The notes under the pieces: model-generated
Databases searched by the model: none
What the model was told of the DNA's origin: nothing
The model's input: the letters and a program-made list of their open reading frames with translations, nothing else
In this document: positions 9,442 to 18,491 of the stretch, one piece after another
How positions within the stretch are numbered: the stretch's first letter is position 1
Layout: each line of letters opens with the position of its first letter
Origin: Hyphomicrobiaceae bacterium
Lineage (GTDB): Bacteria; Pseudomonadota; Alphaproteobacteria; Rhizobiales; Methyloligellaceae
Assembly (NCBI GenBank): GCA_020637815.1
Contig: JACKJS010000001.1
Coordinates: 682,001 to 746,000 of the forward strand
DNA length: 64,000 nt
Direction: 5' to 3'
Position numbers and translations under genes: made by a program

Positions 9442-12066
9442 TCAGAACCGCCCGAAGATGCCGGTACGGCGCTGACGGCGGGGTTGGGGCGGCTGCGCCA
9501 TGGCCCGCGGCGGATTGGCGGCTTGCTGCGGCATGGGCGCTGGAGCCGCTGCGGTCGGATAAGACGGATAGGCGCCACCCTGCCCGCCGTCCCCGTCCGG
9601 CTCTGCCTGGGCTTGCGCGGCAGCGGCCGACGACACCTGATCGGGCTTGAACGCTTCCATGACCGTTCCCGGCTGCCCTTTGCGTGCGGGCAGACCCGTC
9701 TTGTGGTCCACGGAAACCATGATCGCGCCGGGCGGGGCACGGAACGGCTGGGGCGGAACGTCCTTGAGCGCCTGTTCCATGAACTGTTGCACGATCGGCG
9801 CAGCCAAACCGCCGCCCGTCGCGCTTCGGCCCATGGGCTTGGGCTGGTCGTAACCAACATAGGCTCCGACGACGAGGTCCGGCGTATAGCCGATGAACCA
9901 TGCGTCCTTGTAGTTGTTGGTGGTCCCGGTCTTTCCGGCCACGGGCCGCTTCAGGGAAACTAGGCGACGCGCCGTACCGGACTGCACGACGCCCTCCATG
10001 ATCCCGACCATCTGATACGCCGAGATCGGATCCACGATCTGATCGCGCACGTCGACGAGCTCCGGCTCGGTCTGGCCCGTCCACTCGCGGGCCGAACACC
10101 CCTTACAGTCACGCTTGTCGTGCCGCCAGACCGTACGCCCATAGCGATCCTGGATCCGGTCGATGAAGGTCGCCTCGATCTTCCGGCCTCCGTTCGCGAT
10201 CATCGAATAGGCCGTGACCATGCGAAGAAGCGTCGTCTCGCCAGCGCCAAGCGACATGGACAGCGCCGGCATGAGGTTGTCGTAGACGCCGAAGCGCCGC
10301 GCATATTCGGCGATGACCGGCATGCCTATATCCCGCGACAGACGCACGGTCATCAAGTTCCGGGACTTCTCGATGCCGGTGCGCAAGGTGGATGGACCCG
10401 CACCGCCGCCCGAATAGTTCTTCGGGCACCATGGCGGCATGCCACGGCCCTGGCTCACGCAAATCCGGCCGTCGAGGATGATGCTGTTAGGCGCGTATCC
10501 ATTGTCTAGCGCGGTCAGATAGATGATCGGCTTAAACGATGAGCCCGGCTGCCGTAGAGCCTGGGTCGCGCGGTCGAACTGGCTTTGGTGGAAGCTAAAA
10601 CCGCCGGCGATCGCAAGCACGCGGCCCGAATGCGGGTCCATGACCACGATCGCACCACTGACCTTCGGAATCTGCTGGAGAGACCATTCTCCGGTCACGA
10701 CTTCCGTCGTCTCCGTCTGGTCGTCCCCTTCTTCCTTCTTCGTCGTCTTCTTCTCGACCGGAGCGACGTAGACGACGTCGCCGGGCTTCAGAACAGACCT
10801 GATGGACCTCCCGGTCCACCGCACTTGAGAGGCGGGAATGACGCCGGTCTCACGGTCTGCGACGAGCTGGCCTTGCTTGTCGCGCCCAGGGCGGATTCCG
10901 ATCTTCGCCGCGTCGTTGTTCACTTCGAGGACGACGGCGAGCCTCCACGGCTCGATGTCCTTCCAGACCGGAATGCCCGCGAGCGTCTTGCCCCAGTCGC
11001 CGGAAATATCGATGTTCTTTTCGACCCCGCGCCAACCGGCATGCGACCGGTCATAGCTGGTCAAGCCATCCACGAGCGCCTCTCGCGCGATAGCCTGCAT
11101 GCGAGGATCCAACGACGTCCGGACCGAAAGGCCGCCGCCGTAAAGCTTGTCCTCGCCGAACCGGTCGAGAATTTCGCGGCGAACCTCTTCGGCGTAGTAT
11201 TCCGATGCATGGATTTGCGGACCGTATTTCCGCGCGAGGACGCCAAGAGGCCTCGCCTTCGCCTCCTCGCCCTCCTCCGGCGTGGCGAATCCGTTCTCGA
11301 CGACCCGGTCGATCACCCAGTTGCGGCGGGCCAGCGCCCGTTTCGTATGCTTGTACGGATCGTAGCGGCTGGGCGCCTTCGGCAGCGTCGCGAGATAAGC
11401 CGCCTCGTCCAAGGTGATCTCGTTCAGGGACTTGTTCCAATAGCGCTGTGCCGCCGCCGCGACACCGTAGGCGCCGCCGCCGAGATAGATCTCGTTGAGA
11501 TACAGCTCGAGGATCTGGTCCTTGGTGAACGCCCGTTCGATTCGGATGGCGAGAATCGCCTCCTTCAACTTACGCTCGACATTCTGTTCGCTGGTCAGCA
11601 GGAAGTTCTTCGCGACCTGCTGAGTAATGGTCGAAGCGCCGACCATGTGGTTGCCGCCCGACTGCATCGTGCTCAAATTGGCGATGATCGCACGGACGAT
11701 GCCCTGAATGTCCAAGCCACCATGCTGATAGAAATTCTTGTCCTCGGCGGAAATGAACGCGTCGATCACGCGTTTCGGGATCGCGGTAATCGGAACGTAG
11801 ATCCGCCGCTGACGCGCATATTCGGCGATCAGACGCCCATCGTTGGCGTGAATGCGTGTCATCACCGGCGGCTCGTACCGCGCGAGCTTCTCGTAGTCCG
11901 GGAGTTCTTGGGACACCTTCCACAACACGAAGGCCACCGCTCCGGCGACAGCAATGGACAGGATCATGCAAGCGGCGAAGGCGAAGCCCAACAGCCGCAG
12001 GAAGAACCCGCCGCGCTTCTTTTTCCGCCCTTGCTTGGACGGTTTGACCGGTGCCGTAATGTCCAT
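9442..12066 (-). CDS. mrcA: Penicillin-binding protein 1A (bifunctional transglycosylase/transpeptidase)
   Basis: An 874-residue class A PBP that polymerises and cross-links peptidoglycan. A basic cytoplasmic tail leads into one transmembrane anchor at residues 21-48. The GT51 domain contains EDKNFYQHGG with catalytic Glu108, then GASTITQQVAKNF and ELYLNEIYLGGGAYG. An OB-like insert (about 330-470) has a Lys/Glu-rich stretch (VEKKTTKKEEGDDQ). The transpeptidase domain has SSFK (S509, K512), SRN and KTGTTNN. The C-terminus is an Ala/Pro/Gln-rich tail ending RRQRRTGIFGRF. It sits between the amidase and prfB, a cell-wall cluster common in Hyphomicrobiales. Confidence 0.95.
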   Translation of the reverse strand: MDITAPVKPSKQGRKKKRGGFFLRLLGFAFAACMILSIAVAGAVAFVLWKVSQELPDYEKLARYEPPVMTRIHANDGRLIAEYARQRRIYVPITAIPKRVIDAFISAEDKNFYQHGGLDIQGIVRAIIANLSTMQSGGNHMVGASTITQQVAKNFLLTSEQNVERKLKEAILAIRIERAFTKDQILELYLNEIYLGGGAYGVAAAAQRYWNKSLNEITLDEAAYLATLPKAPSRYDPYKHTKRALARRNWVIDRVVENGFATPEEGEEAKARPLGVLARKYGPQIHASEYYAEEVRREILDRFGEDKLYGGGLSVRTSLDPRMQAIAREALVDGLTSYDRSHAGWRGVEKNIDISGDWGKTLAGIPVWKDIEPWRLAVVLEVNNDAAKIGIRPGRDKQGQLVADRETGVIPASQVRWTGRSIRSVLKPGDVVYVAPVEKKTTKKEEGDDQTETTEVVTGEWSLQQIPKVSGAIVVMDPHSGRVLAIAGGFSFHQSQFDRATQALRQPGSSFKPIIYLTALDNGYAPNSIILDGRICVSQGRGMPPWCPKNYSGGGAGPSTLRTGIEKSRNLMTVRLSRDIGMPVIAEYARRFGVYDNLMPALSMSLGAGETTLLRMVTAYSMIANGGRKIEATFIDRIQDRYGRTVWRHDKRDCKGCSAREWTGQTEPELVDVRDQIVDPISAYQMVGIMEGVVQSGTARRLVSLKRPVAGKTGTTNNYKDAWFIGYTPDLVVGAYVGYDQPKPMGRSATGGGLAAPIVQQFMEQALKDVPPQPFRAPPGAIMVSVDHKTGLPARKGQPGTVMEAFKPDQVSSAAAAQAQAEPDGDGGQGGAYPSYPTAAAPAPMPQQAANPPRAMAQPPQPRRQRRTGIFGRF

Positions 12067-12225
12067 GTGTTCTCTACGTGATCTCTACCGTCTCGGTCCG
12101 CCCGTCGGTGGGCGGCACTCCTGACTTCAACCTACCCAAGAATATGGCAACAAAACGCAACAGTCGTCCCGAATCCAGGCGCTTCGGGCACTTTTGCCCT
12201 GACCTGGCTTCCGTGGCCTCTGCCG

Positions 12226-13470
12226 CTAGAAAGGTGCGCGGGCGATGCGTTTTGCGAAATAGTTGTCGATCGCGGCCGTGATGGACACCGCCATACGGTC
12301 GCGCCAGGTGTCCGAGGTGAGCTGTTTCTCATCGTCCTCGTTCGACAGGAAGCCAAGTTCGACGAGTACCGAGGGCACGTCAGGTGCCTTGAGGACTCGA
12401 AAGCCGGCCGACCGCAACTGCTTCGTGTGCAGCCGGCCGTTCGCAGCCAGTTCTCCCACGATGGACCGGGCTAGAACCACGGACCGGTTGTTGGTTTCGC
12501 GTTGGGCGAGGTCGATCAGGATGTTCGTTACCACCTCGTCGGAGTCCTTCGGCAGCTCCACGCCCGCGATCGCGTCCGAGAAATTCTCTTTCGCGGCCAG
12601 TGCCCTAGCCTCATCATCGGTCGCCTCCTCGGAAAGCGTAAACACGGTGGCGCCGCGCGCGTCGTCGATCTCGGTCGGGAAGTAGTCGGCATGAAGCGAC
12701 ACGAAGAGCCCTGCCCCCTTCTTCTGGGCGTAGCTGACCCGCTCCTTGAGAGGCAGGAACGTATCGTCCTCGCGTGTCATGAACACCTGATACCGGTCTG
12801 TAGCCTCCAGCTTGGTTTTCAGCCGCTTCGCGAATGCAAGAACCACGTCCTTTTCCTGGACGCCGCCGGCGCTCTTCGCGCCGGGATCCACACCGCCATG
12901 GCCAGGGTCTAGAACGACCACGGGCTTTGCATCGTTGGGCGGTGGCGACACCGCTGGGCGTTCAACCTTCTCGGCCTCCGCGATCTTGCTGCGTTGTTCC
13001 TTGAGCTTCGCGAGGAATGTCTCCTCGTCGGTCGGCACGAGGTCGATGACGAGTCGGGCGGGCTGATCGTCTCGCGGCGCGAGAACGAAGGTTCGATCGA
13101 TCAGGAACGGGCCACTCAGGTCGAGAACGATGCGAGACTTGCCTTGCGCGAACAGCCCATAGCGAAACGCCGTGACAAGGCCCACCGTCTCGTTGCCGAT
13201 GCCCTCGGGCATCTGGAAGCTCACATCGGCGGCATCGACGATCACGCGGTAGGGATCGCCGAGCGCGAAAACATTGACATCCACCTTCTTGGATAGGTCG
13301 GCGATGAAGCGTGTGCGCTCCCGGTCGCCAGCAAGGCGTGCATCTTGCGCGATAGCACCCGATTGCGCCGCCAACGTGGGTCGCGGCGCAGGCAATAAAG
13401 CGAGTGCGAAGGTGACAAGCGCCAAACACGGCACTAGAGACCACGCCCGCAACTGACGCATGACTGGCAT
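12226..13470 (-). CDS. N-acetylmuramoyl-L-alanine amidase with AMIN domain (AmiC-like)
   Basis: Periplasmic zinc amidase that cleaves the stem peptide from MurNAc, probably in septal splitting. A signal peptide (LVPCLALVTFALALLPAPRP) is followed by an AMIN domain at about residues 40-140 that targets peptidoglycan or the septum. The Amidase_3 catalytic domain covers about 190-410, with zinc ligands in LDPGHGGVDPG, the Glu of GVQEKDVVL and the His of SLHADYF, and the catalytic Glu in LVELGFLSNEDD. Start choice: ATG at 13470 is used; ATG at 13461 gives an equally good signal peptide and TTG at 13479 is less likely. It lies just upstream of PBP1A and divergent from rne. Confidence 0.93.
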   Translation of the reverse strand: MPVMRQLRAWSLVPCLALVTFALALLPAPRPTLAAQSGAIAQDARLAGDRERTRFIADLSKKVDVNVFALGDPYRVIVDAADVSFQMPEGIGNETVGLVTAFRYGLFAQGKSRIVLDLSGPFLIDRTFVLAPRDDQPARLVIDLVPTDEETFLAKLKEQRSKIAEAEKVERPAVSPPPNDAKPVVVLDPGHGGVDPGAKSAGGVQEKDVVLAFAKRLKTKLEATDRYQVFMTREDDTFLPLKERVSYAQKKGAGLFVSLHADYFPTEIDDARGATVFTLSEEATDDEARALAAKENFSDAIAGVELPKDSDEVVTNILIDLAQRETNNRSVVLARSIVGELAANGRLHTKQLRSAGFRVLKAPDVPSVLVELGFLSNEDDEKQLTSDTWRDRMAVSITAAIDNYFAKRIARAPF

Positions 13471-13606
13471 TTCGTCCAACTCGACCTACTCAACCTCCGC
13501 CTGCGCACGAAACGCCGCCGAAGCGATTTCGTTCATGCTGACAGGCGTCGGGAACGCTTTTGCGGCCGGAATGCGCTCCAAATCGACCTTTGCCGCAGGC
13601 CGATTG

Positions 13607-13624
13607 TTAACCACGTCTGGTTAA
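13607..13624. repeat. Perfect inverted repeat upstream of rne
   Basis: TTAACCA (13607-13613), CGTC spacer, TGGTTAA (13618-13624). It is an operator-like dyad. The TTAACC half resembles CtrA half-sites, but the spacing between TTAA elements is 10 rather than the usual 7, so CtrA is not claimed. Confidence 0.45.
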
Positions 13625-13698
13625 GCGTCCGTTGTGCCCAGCGGGCCGTCCAACGCTCAGCACTTGCCAAATCTCCCGGCAACACACTAATAGAAGGT

Positions 13699-13716
13699 GA
13701 CTCAAATCAGTGAGTC
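13699..13716. repeat. Perfect inverted repeat with two GANTC sites upstream of rne
   Basis: GACTCA (13699-13704), AATCAG spacer, TGAGTC (13711-13716). Each arm contains a GANTC sequence, the target of the alphaproteobacterial CcrM methyltransferase. It could be an operator or hemimethylation-sensitive element; the function is unproven. Confidence 0.4.
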
Positions 13717-14116
13717 CCAAGCCCTAGGACGCCGGAAGCGGGACGGGCAAAAGCATTTTTGGCGCGTCGAGCCCTTGGAATTCGGCTCTGACGCTCGAAT
13801 GCGGTGGCATTAGAGTTTCGTCGCCGCGTGAGTATGAAGCTGGCCGTAGCGCTTTGTCCGCGGCCGATTTAGGGAATCGCGATGCAGAGTCTGAGAAGCC
13901 AGTTAAGCTACCGTAACTACGGTGCTTTCTCGCTTCCGCTCGCCGTTCGCCGGTCGGAGCCGACAGCTCCCTTCAGCCTGGCAAGCGGGCCCGTGACGGG
14001 TCGTCGCCTGGAACCATCATCTACCGAATATTGGTCCGCGCGGTCCTTAGGCTCGCGCCCGGCGGGGCGGCGCACGTCGCCGACTGCCGAGTTCCGCGCG
14101 GCGGAGAACATACAAC

Positions 14117-16996
14117 ATGGCAAACAAAATGCTGATCGATGCGGCGCATCCGGAGGAGACCCGGGTCGTCGTCAAGGGAAGTCGTGTCGAGGAATTTGAT
14201 TACGAGTCTGCAAGTAAAAAGCAGCTACGCGGAAATATCTACCTTGCGAAAGTCACGCGGGTAGAGCCGTCTCTCCAAGCAGCCTTTGTCGACTACGGCG
14301 GCAATCGGCATGGTTTCTTGGCTTTTTCCGAAATTCACCCCGATTACTACCAAATACCGGTTGCGGACCGCCAAGCGCTCCTTGACGAGGAAGCGGCCGA
14401 GCAGAGCCGCGCATCCGCTGAAGAGGCTGCCGAGGACGATGCCGCGTCCAATGGTGGCGGACGGCGCCGGCGGCGCGGAAGACGTGGACGCGGGCGCGGC
14501 GAAGGCCGCAACAAGGAGGCTCGGAACCGCGAGCCGGCACAGGATGCCGACACGCAGCGAATCGACGCGCTTCCCATCGCGACGTTCGAGGTCGACGACG
14601 AAGACGAGATCGACACCACGCCGCGCGACGATGACGACGGTCCCGATATCGTACTCGAGGTGGCGGACCTGACGCATGAGGTGTCCGAGCCGGCGGAACC
14701 TTCGCCGGACGGCATCGAGTTCGAGGAGCCGGACGAGGACGGCGGCGAAGACGAGGCGTCTTACGGAGTTGCCGGGGCGGCTGGCACCGGCGAAGAGACG
14801 ACCGGAGAGGACGACAGCACCGGCATTGTCCACGAGGACGACGACCTCGACGACGACCAAGACGATGACGACGAGGACTTGGACGAGGATGACGACGAGG
14901 CCGACGACAGCGATGACGATGAGGACGGCCAAGGCGATCACCGCGAACGCAAGTCGGAAAAGGACCGTGTAGAGTCCGTCGGTTCGGAGGACGCGCTCGA
15001 GGAATTGCCCGAGCGCGCACGGCGCAAGCGTGGCCGCCCTTACAAGATCCAGGAAGTTATCCGGCGCCGCCAGATCATCCTGGTCCAGGTTGTAAAGGAA
15101 GAGCGCGGCAATAAGGGCGCCGCGCTGACGACCTATCTTTCGCTCGCGGGACGCTACACCGTGCTCATGCCGAACACGGCACGTGGCGGCGGCATTTCGC
15201 GCAAGATTACTCAGCCGACCGACCGCAAGCGTTTGCGGGAGATTGCGGGCGAGCTCGAGGTCCCCGAGGGCATGGGGCTGATCATCCGCACGGCGGGCGC
15301 CCAACGCACCAAGACGGAAATCAAGCGCGACTACGACTATCTCTTGCGGCTATGGGAGACGGTTCGGGATCTGACTTTGAAATCGACCGCGCCGGCCCTC
15401 GTTTACGAGGAAGGCAGCTTGATCAAGCGGTCCATCCGCGATCTGTACAACAAGGATATCGACGAGGTGCTCGTCGCGGGCGACGAGGCCTATCGCGAGG
15501 CCAAGGACTTCATGCGCATGCTGATGCCGAGCCATGCGAAGAACGTGAAGCCATACAAAGACCCCGAGCCGATCTTCATCCGCTATCAGGTGGAACGGCA
15601 GTTGGCGGCGATGTTCTCTCCGCAAGTGACGCTGAGGTCCGGCGGTTACATCGTGATCAACCAGACCGAAGCTCTCGTCTCCGTCGACGTGAACTCGGGC
15701 AAGGCGACGCGCGAGCACAATATCGAAGACACGGCACTCAAGACCAACGTGGAAGCCGCCGAGGAAATCGCACGGCAACTTCGGTTGCGCGATTTGGCCG
15801 GATTGATCGTGATCGACTTCATCGACATGGATGAGCGGCGCAACAACCGGCAGGTCGAGCGGCGGCTGAAGGACGCGCTGCGTAACGATCGCGCACGCAT
15901 TCAAGTCGGGCGCATCAGTCATTTCGGCCTGTTGGAAATGTCGCGGCAACGGTTGCGGACCGGCGTTCTAGAAGGTTCCACCAATGCTTGTCCCATGTGC
16001 CAGGGCACCGGCATCGTGCGGTCCGTGGAATCGGTCGCGCTCGATATTTTGCGTTCGATCGAAGACCGTCTCATCACCGACGGCGTGATGCCGCTGAGCG
16101 CGACGACCGCGGTCGAGGTCGCCCTCTATATCCTCAACCAGAAGCGCGCGCATCTGAAGGACATCGAGGCCCGCTACCAGGTTCCGATCACGGTGGAAGC
16201 CGACAAGGACTTGCATATCTCGCAGTTCGTCATCGAACGTGGAACGGACGGCGGTCAGATTTCCGACGATGGCGCCGTGGTCCACATGGATTGGGCGCAT
16301 CATCGGGACGACGCCGCACAGTCCGGAGACAGCGACAGCGAGGCCGGAAAGCGGCGATCCCGCCGGCGCAGGCGTGGCCGGGGACGCGGCGAAGGCGAGA
16401 GCGACAGCGACAGCGACTTCCAGTCCGCCGATACGACGGCGGCCGAAGGCGACGAGGCTGACGGCGAGACCGGCGAGGAGACAGCCGAGGCGGACTCCGA
16501 GACGCAACCGCGTAAATCGCGCCGCCGGGGACGCCGTGGCGGACGCCGCGGCCGGGGACGCGGTCAGTCGAACGCCGCCGAGGCGAATGCGGAGCGCGAG
16601 GATGCCGGAGCCGACGACATCGGCGACGAGGACGGTACTTCGCCCGAGCACTTCGAGCAGGCTGAACCGCAAGCAACCATGGAAGCCCTCTCCGAGACCG
16701 ACGAGCCCGAAGCTACGTCGGACGGCGATGCTGCGGCGGCCTTTGAGACGCAGGCTGAAGACCAGGATGCTCATGAGGATGTCCAGGAGCAGGACGACCA
16801 GCCGGAACAAGAGGCGGACGAGGTGCACGACGAGGATGCGGTCGAGCCGCCCTCCCGAGAGCCGGAGCCTGCGCTCAGTATCGCCGCGTCCAGCGAGAAG
16901 CCCGTAGAGCCCGCCTCCAGGCCGGAGATCCGTGTCGAAAGCGAGAGCGGCGAAGAGCGCGCGCCGCGGCGTAAAGGCTGGTGGTCCCGCGGCTAG
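14117..16996 (+). CDS. rne: Ribonuclease E with acidic/RGR insertion in S1 domain
   Basis: Endoribonuclease and degradosome scaffold that processes rRNA, tRNA and mRNA. The 959-residue protein starts MANKMLIDAAHPEETRVVV, the usual alphaproteobacterial N-terminus. The S1 domain begins at about residues 38-75 and is interrupted at about 95-310 by a low-complexity insertion: an Arg/Gly tract (RRRRRGRRGRGRGEGRNK) followed by a long Asp/Glu tract. S1 then resumes. Catalytic metal ligands are D524 (VSVDVNSGK) and D567 (VIDFIDM), 43 residues apart as for E. coli D303 and D346. The Zn-link is CPMC (C625, C628). The C-terminal tail (about 750-959) is Arg-rich then acidic and ends RRKGWWSRG. A hairpin terminator follows. 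Confidence 0.96.
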   Translation: MANKMLIDAAHPEETRVVVKGSRVEEFDYESASKKQLRGNIYLAKVTRVEPSLQAAFVDYGGNRHGFLAFSEIHPDYYQIPVADRQALLDEEAAEQSRASAEEAAEDDAASNGGGRRRRRGRRGRGRGEGRNKEARNREPAQDADTQRIDALPIATFEVDDEDEIDTTPRDDDDGPDIVLEVADLTHEVSEPAEPSPDGIEFEEPDEDGGEDEASYGVAGAAGTGEETTGEDDSTGIVHEDDDLDDDQDDDDEDLDEDDDEADDSDDDEDGQGDHRERKSEKDRVESVGSEDALEELPERARRKRGRPYKIQEVIRRRQIILVQVVKEERGNKGAALTTYLSLAGRYTVLMPNTARGGGISRKITQPTDRKRLREIAGELEVPEGMGLIIRTAGAQRTKTEIKRDYDYLLRLWETVRDLTLKSTAPALVYEEGSLIKRSIRDLYNKDIDEVLVAGDEAYREAKDFMRMLMPSHAKNVKPYKDPEPIFIRYQVERQLAAMFSPQVTLRSGGYIVINQTEALVSVDVNSGKATREHNIEDTALKTNVEAAEEIARQLRLRDLAGLIVIDFIDMDERRNNRQVERRLKDALRNDRARIQVGRISHFGLLEMSRQRLRTGVLEGSTNACPMCQGTGIVRSVESVALDILRSIEDRLITDGVMPLSATTAVEVALYILNQKRAHLKDIEARYQVPITVEADKDLHISQFVIERGTDGGQISDDGAVVHMDWAHHRDDAAQSGDSDSEAGKRRSRRRRRGRGRGEGESDSDSDFQSADTTAAEGDEADGETGEETAEADSETQPRKSRRRGRRGGRRGRGRGQSNAAEANAEREDAGADDIGDEDGTSPEHFEQAEPQATMEALSETDEPEATSDGDAAAAFETQAEDQDAHEDVQEQDDQPEQEADEVHDEDAVEPPSREPEPALSIAASSEKPVEPASRPEIRVESESGEERAPRRKGWWSRG

Positions 16997-17036
16997 CGGT
17001 CCGCATTCCGCCAACGGCGAACACATCGAGACGTGA

Positions 17037-17066
17037 CATCAGAGGCGCCAATGGGCGCCTCTGATG
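17037..17066 (+). terminator. Strong hairpin terminator after rne
   Basis: A 13-bp perfect stem, CATCAGAGGCGCC (17037-17049) paired with GGCGCCTCTGATG (17054-17066), with a 4-nt loop. It sits 40 bp after the rne stop and before the convergent aminotransferase. The T-run is weak (CGTTCTT), so termination may be bidirectional or assisted. Confidence 0.6.
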
Positions 17067-17112
17067 CGTTCTTGGATAGCTTACGCGTTCTGCGGCGTGG
17101 GCACTGTTGGAG

Positions 17113-18297
17113 CTACCGCGCCTTCAACCACGCCGTGATGCGCCGGGCGGCTTCACGCATCTCCGATTCCGCGCCGGCGTAGCAAAGGCGCAGATAGGAC
17201 CGCCCCCGATCCGGATCGAAGTCGACGCCGGGCGTGGCGGCGATGCCGATATCGTGGAGCATGGCTTTTGCGAACGCGGCACTGTCATCCGTCAAATGAC
17301 TCACATCGGCATAGAGGTAGAACGCGCCGTCGGCCGGCAGGATCTTCGAAAGCCCCGCACGCGAGAGTTCCTCCAGGAGCAGCGCACGGCTTCGGGCATA
17401 GCGATCCTTAATCTCTTCGAGCTCCTCGATACCGTCAAAGGCTCCGAGCGCGGCGATCTGGGAAACGGTGGGCGGCGCGATGTACAGGTTCTGCGCCAGG
17501 CGCTCGATCGTCCGCGTCATAGCCTCCGGCACCACGAGCCAGCCGACGCGCCACCCGGTCATGCTGAAATATTTCGAGAAGCTGTTCACCACGATCGCGA
17601 CGTCGGAATAGGCCAGCGCGGTCTCCGCCGCGATGTCGTATTCAAGTCCGTGATAGATCTCATCGGAGACCAGCCAGAGCTTTTCATACTCGCACGCCTC
17701 GGCCAATTCTTTGAGGCGGAGGCCGTTCGCCATCGTGCCGGTGGGATTGCTTGGGCTCGCCAGCAGCAGCCCGGCCGCGCCCGAACGCGCCAAGGCTCTC
17801 ACGTCCGCGGCGCACGGCATCCAGCGCCCTTGATCGCCCGTTTCGATGAGGTGCGCCTGAAAGCCGAGCGCCTTGAGGATTTGGCGGTAACACGGATAGC
17901 CGGGCGACGGCAGACCGAACGCATCTCCATGATCGAGGATGGCGAGGAAGGTCAGCACAAACCCCGCCGAAGACCCCGCCGTCACGACCACGCGCTCCGG
18001 CCCGACGCTAACGCCGTAGCGCTCTTTGAGATGGCGCGCGATGCGCTCGCGCAGTGCCGGGAGCCCCAGCGCTTCGGTGTAGCCGAGACGCTCCTTCGCC
18101 ATGGCCTCGGCGACACGCTCGCGCGCGGCGCGGGGCGCGGGCGTCGCCGGTTGCCCCACTTCCATGTGGATGATGTCCTCACCCGCCTTTTCTCGGCGGT
18201 TCGCCTCGCTCAAGACGTCCATCACGATGAACGGATCGATGGCACGCTCGTGGGCGAGCGGCCGGGGGAGCGACGAAAACGCGGTCGGTCTGTTCAC
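17113..18297 (-). CDS. PLP-dependent aminotransferase, class I/II
   Basis: Fold-type I aminotransferase of the aspartate/alanine aminotransferase superfamily; the substrate cannot be read from sequence. Visible elements: HMEVGQPATPAPRAARERV (substrate-side loop), TAGSSAGFVLTFLAILDHGD (PLP phosphate region), SPSNPTGTMA (conserved Asn-Pro), SDEIYHGLEYD (Asp to pyridine N and Tyr), and the PLP lysine in NSFSKYFSMTGWRVGW. The C-terminal Arg for the substrate carboxylate lies in RSYLRLCYAG. I chose the GTG at 18297 because relatives begin about 15 residues before the IQPFIVMDVL-like segment (here AIDPFIVMDVL); an ATG at 18360 would add 21 residues that lack family character. It is divergent from the M48 protease. 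Confidence 0.85.
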   Translation of the reverse strand: MNRPTAFSSLPRPLAHERAIDPFIVMDVLSEANRREKAGEDIIHMEVGQPATPAPRAARERVAEAMAKERLGYTEALGLPALRERIARHLKERYGVSVGPERVVVTAGSSAGFVLTFLAILDHGDAFGLPSPGYPCYRQILKALGFQAHLIETGDQGRWMPCAADVRALARSGAAGLLLASPSNPTGTMANGLRLKELAEACEYEKLWLVSDEIYHGLEYDIAAETALAYSDVAIVVNSFSKYFSMTGWRVGWLVVPEAMTRTIERLAQNLYIAPPTVSQIAALGAFDGIEELEEIKDRYARSRALLLEELSRAGLSKILPADGAFYLYADVSHLTDDSAAFAKAMLHDIGIAATPGVDFDPDRGRSYLRLCYAGAESEMREAARRITAWLKAR

Positions 18298-18491
18298 GGG
18301 CGTTGCCCCTCGCGGACTATTGATCGATGCCGGTTGACGGGTGTCACGTTGTCGCCGCAATCAGGCCCCAAGCAAAATGGGCTTGGCAATGGCGGGGGCC
18401 ATCAGCGGCGTGCCAACGTAGCGCCCTAGTGCGGCAAATGGAAACATGCGCCCTGACGCATAGCAGCCGACCGAACACGATCACATTCATC

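Larger units (their letters stand above)
13471..14116. other. Long rne leader / divergent intergenic region
   Basis: 646 bp between the divergent amidase and rne genes with no supported coding frame. It contains two perfect inverted repeats, listed separately. In E. coli the rne 5' leader mediates autoregulation through RNase E cleavage; a comparable role here is inference. Confidence 0.5.

Noticed and set aside
10585..12081. Long open frame (498 codons) antisense to PBP1A
   Set aside because: It mirrors the real gene's codon pattern in high-GC DNA, has no recognisable domain and lies wholly inside a well-supported gene.
13607..13624. CtrA binding site upstream of rne
   Set aside because: TTAA elements are 10 bp apart instead of 7, so it is reported only as an inverted repeat.
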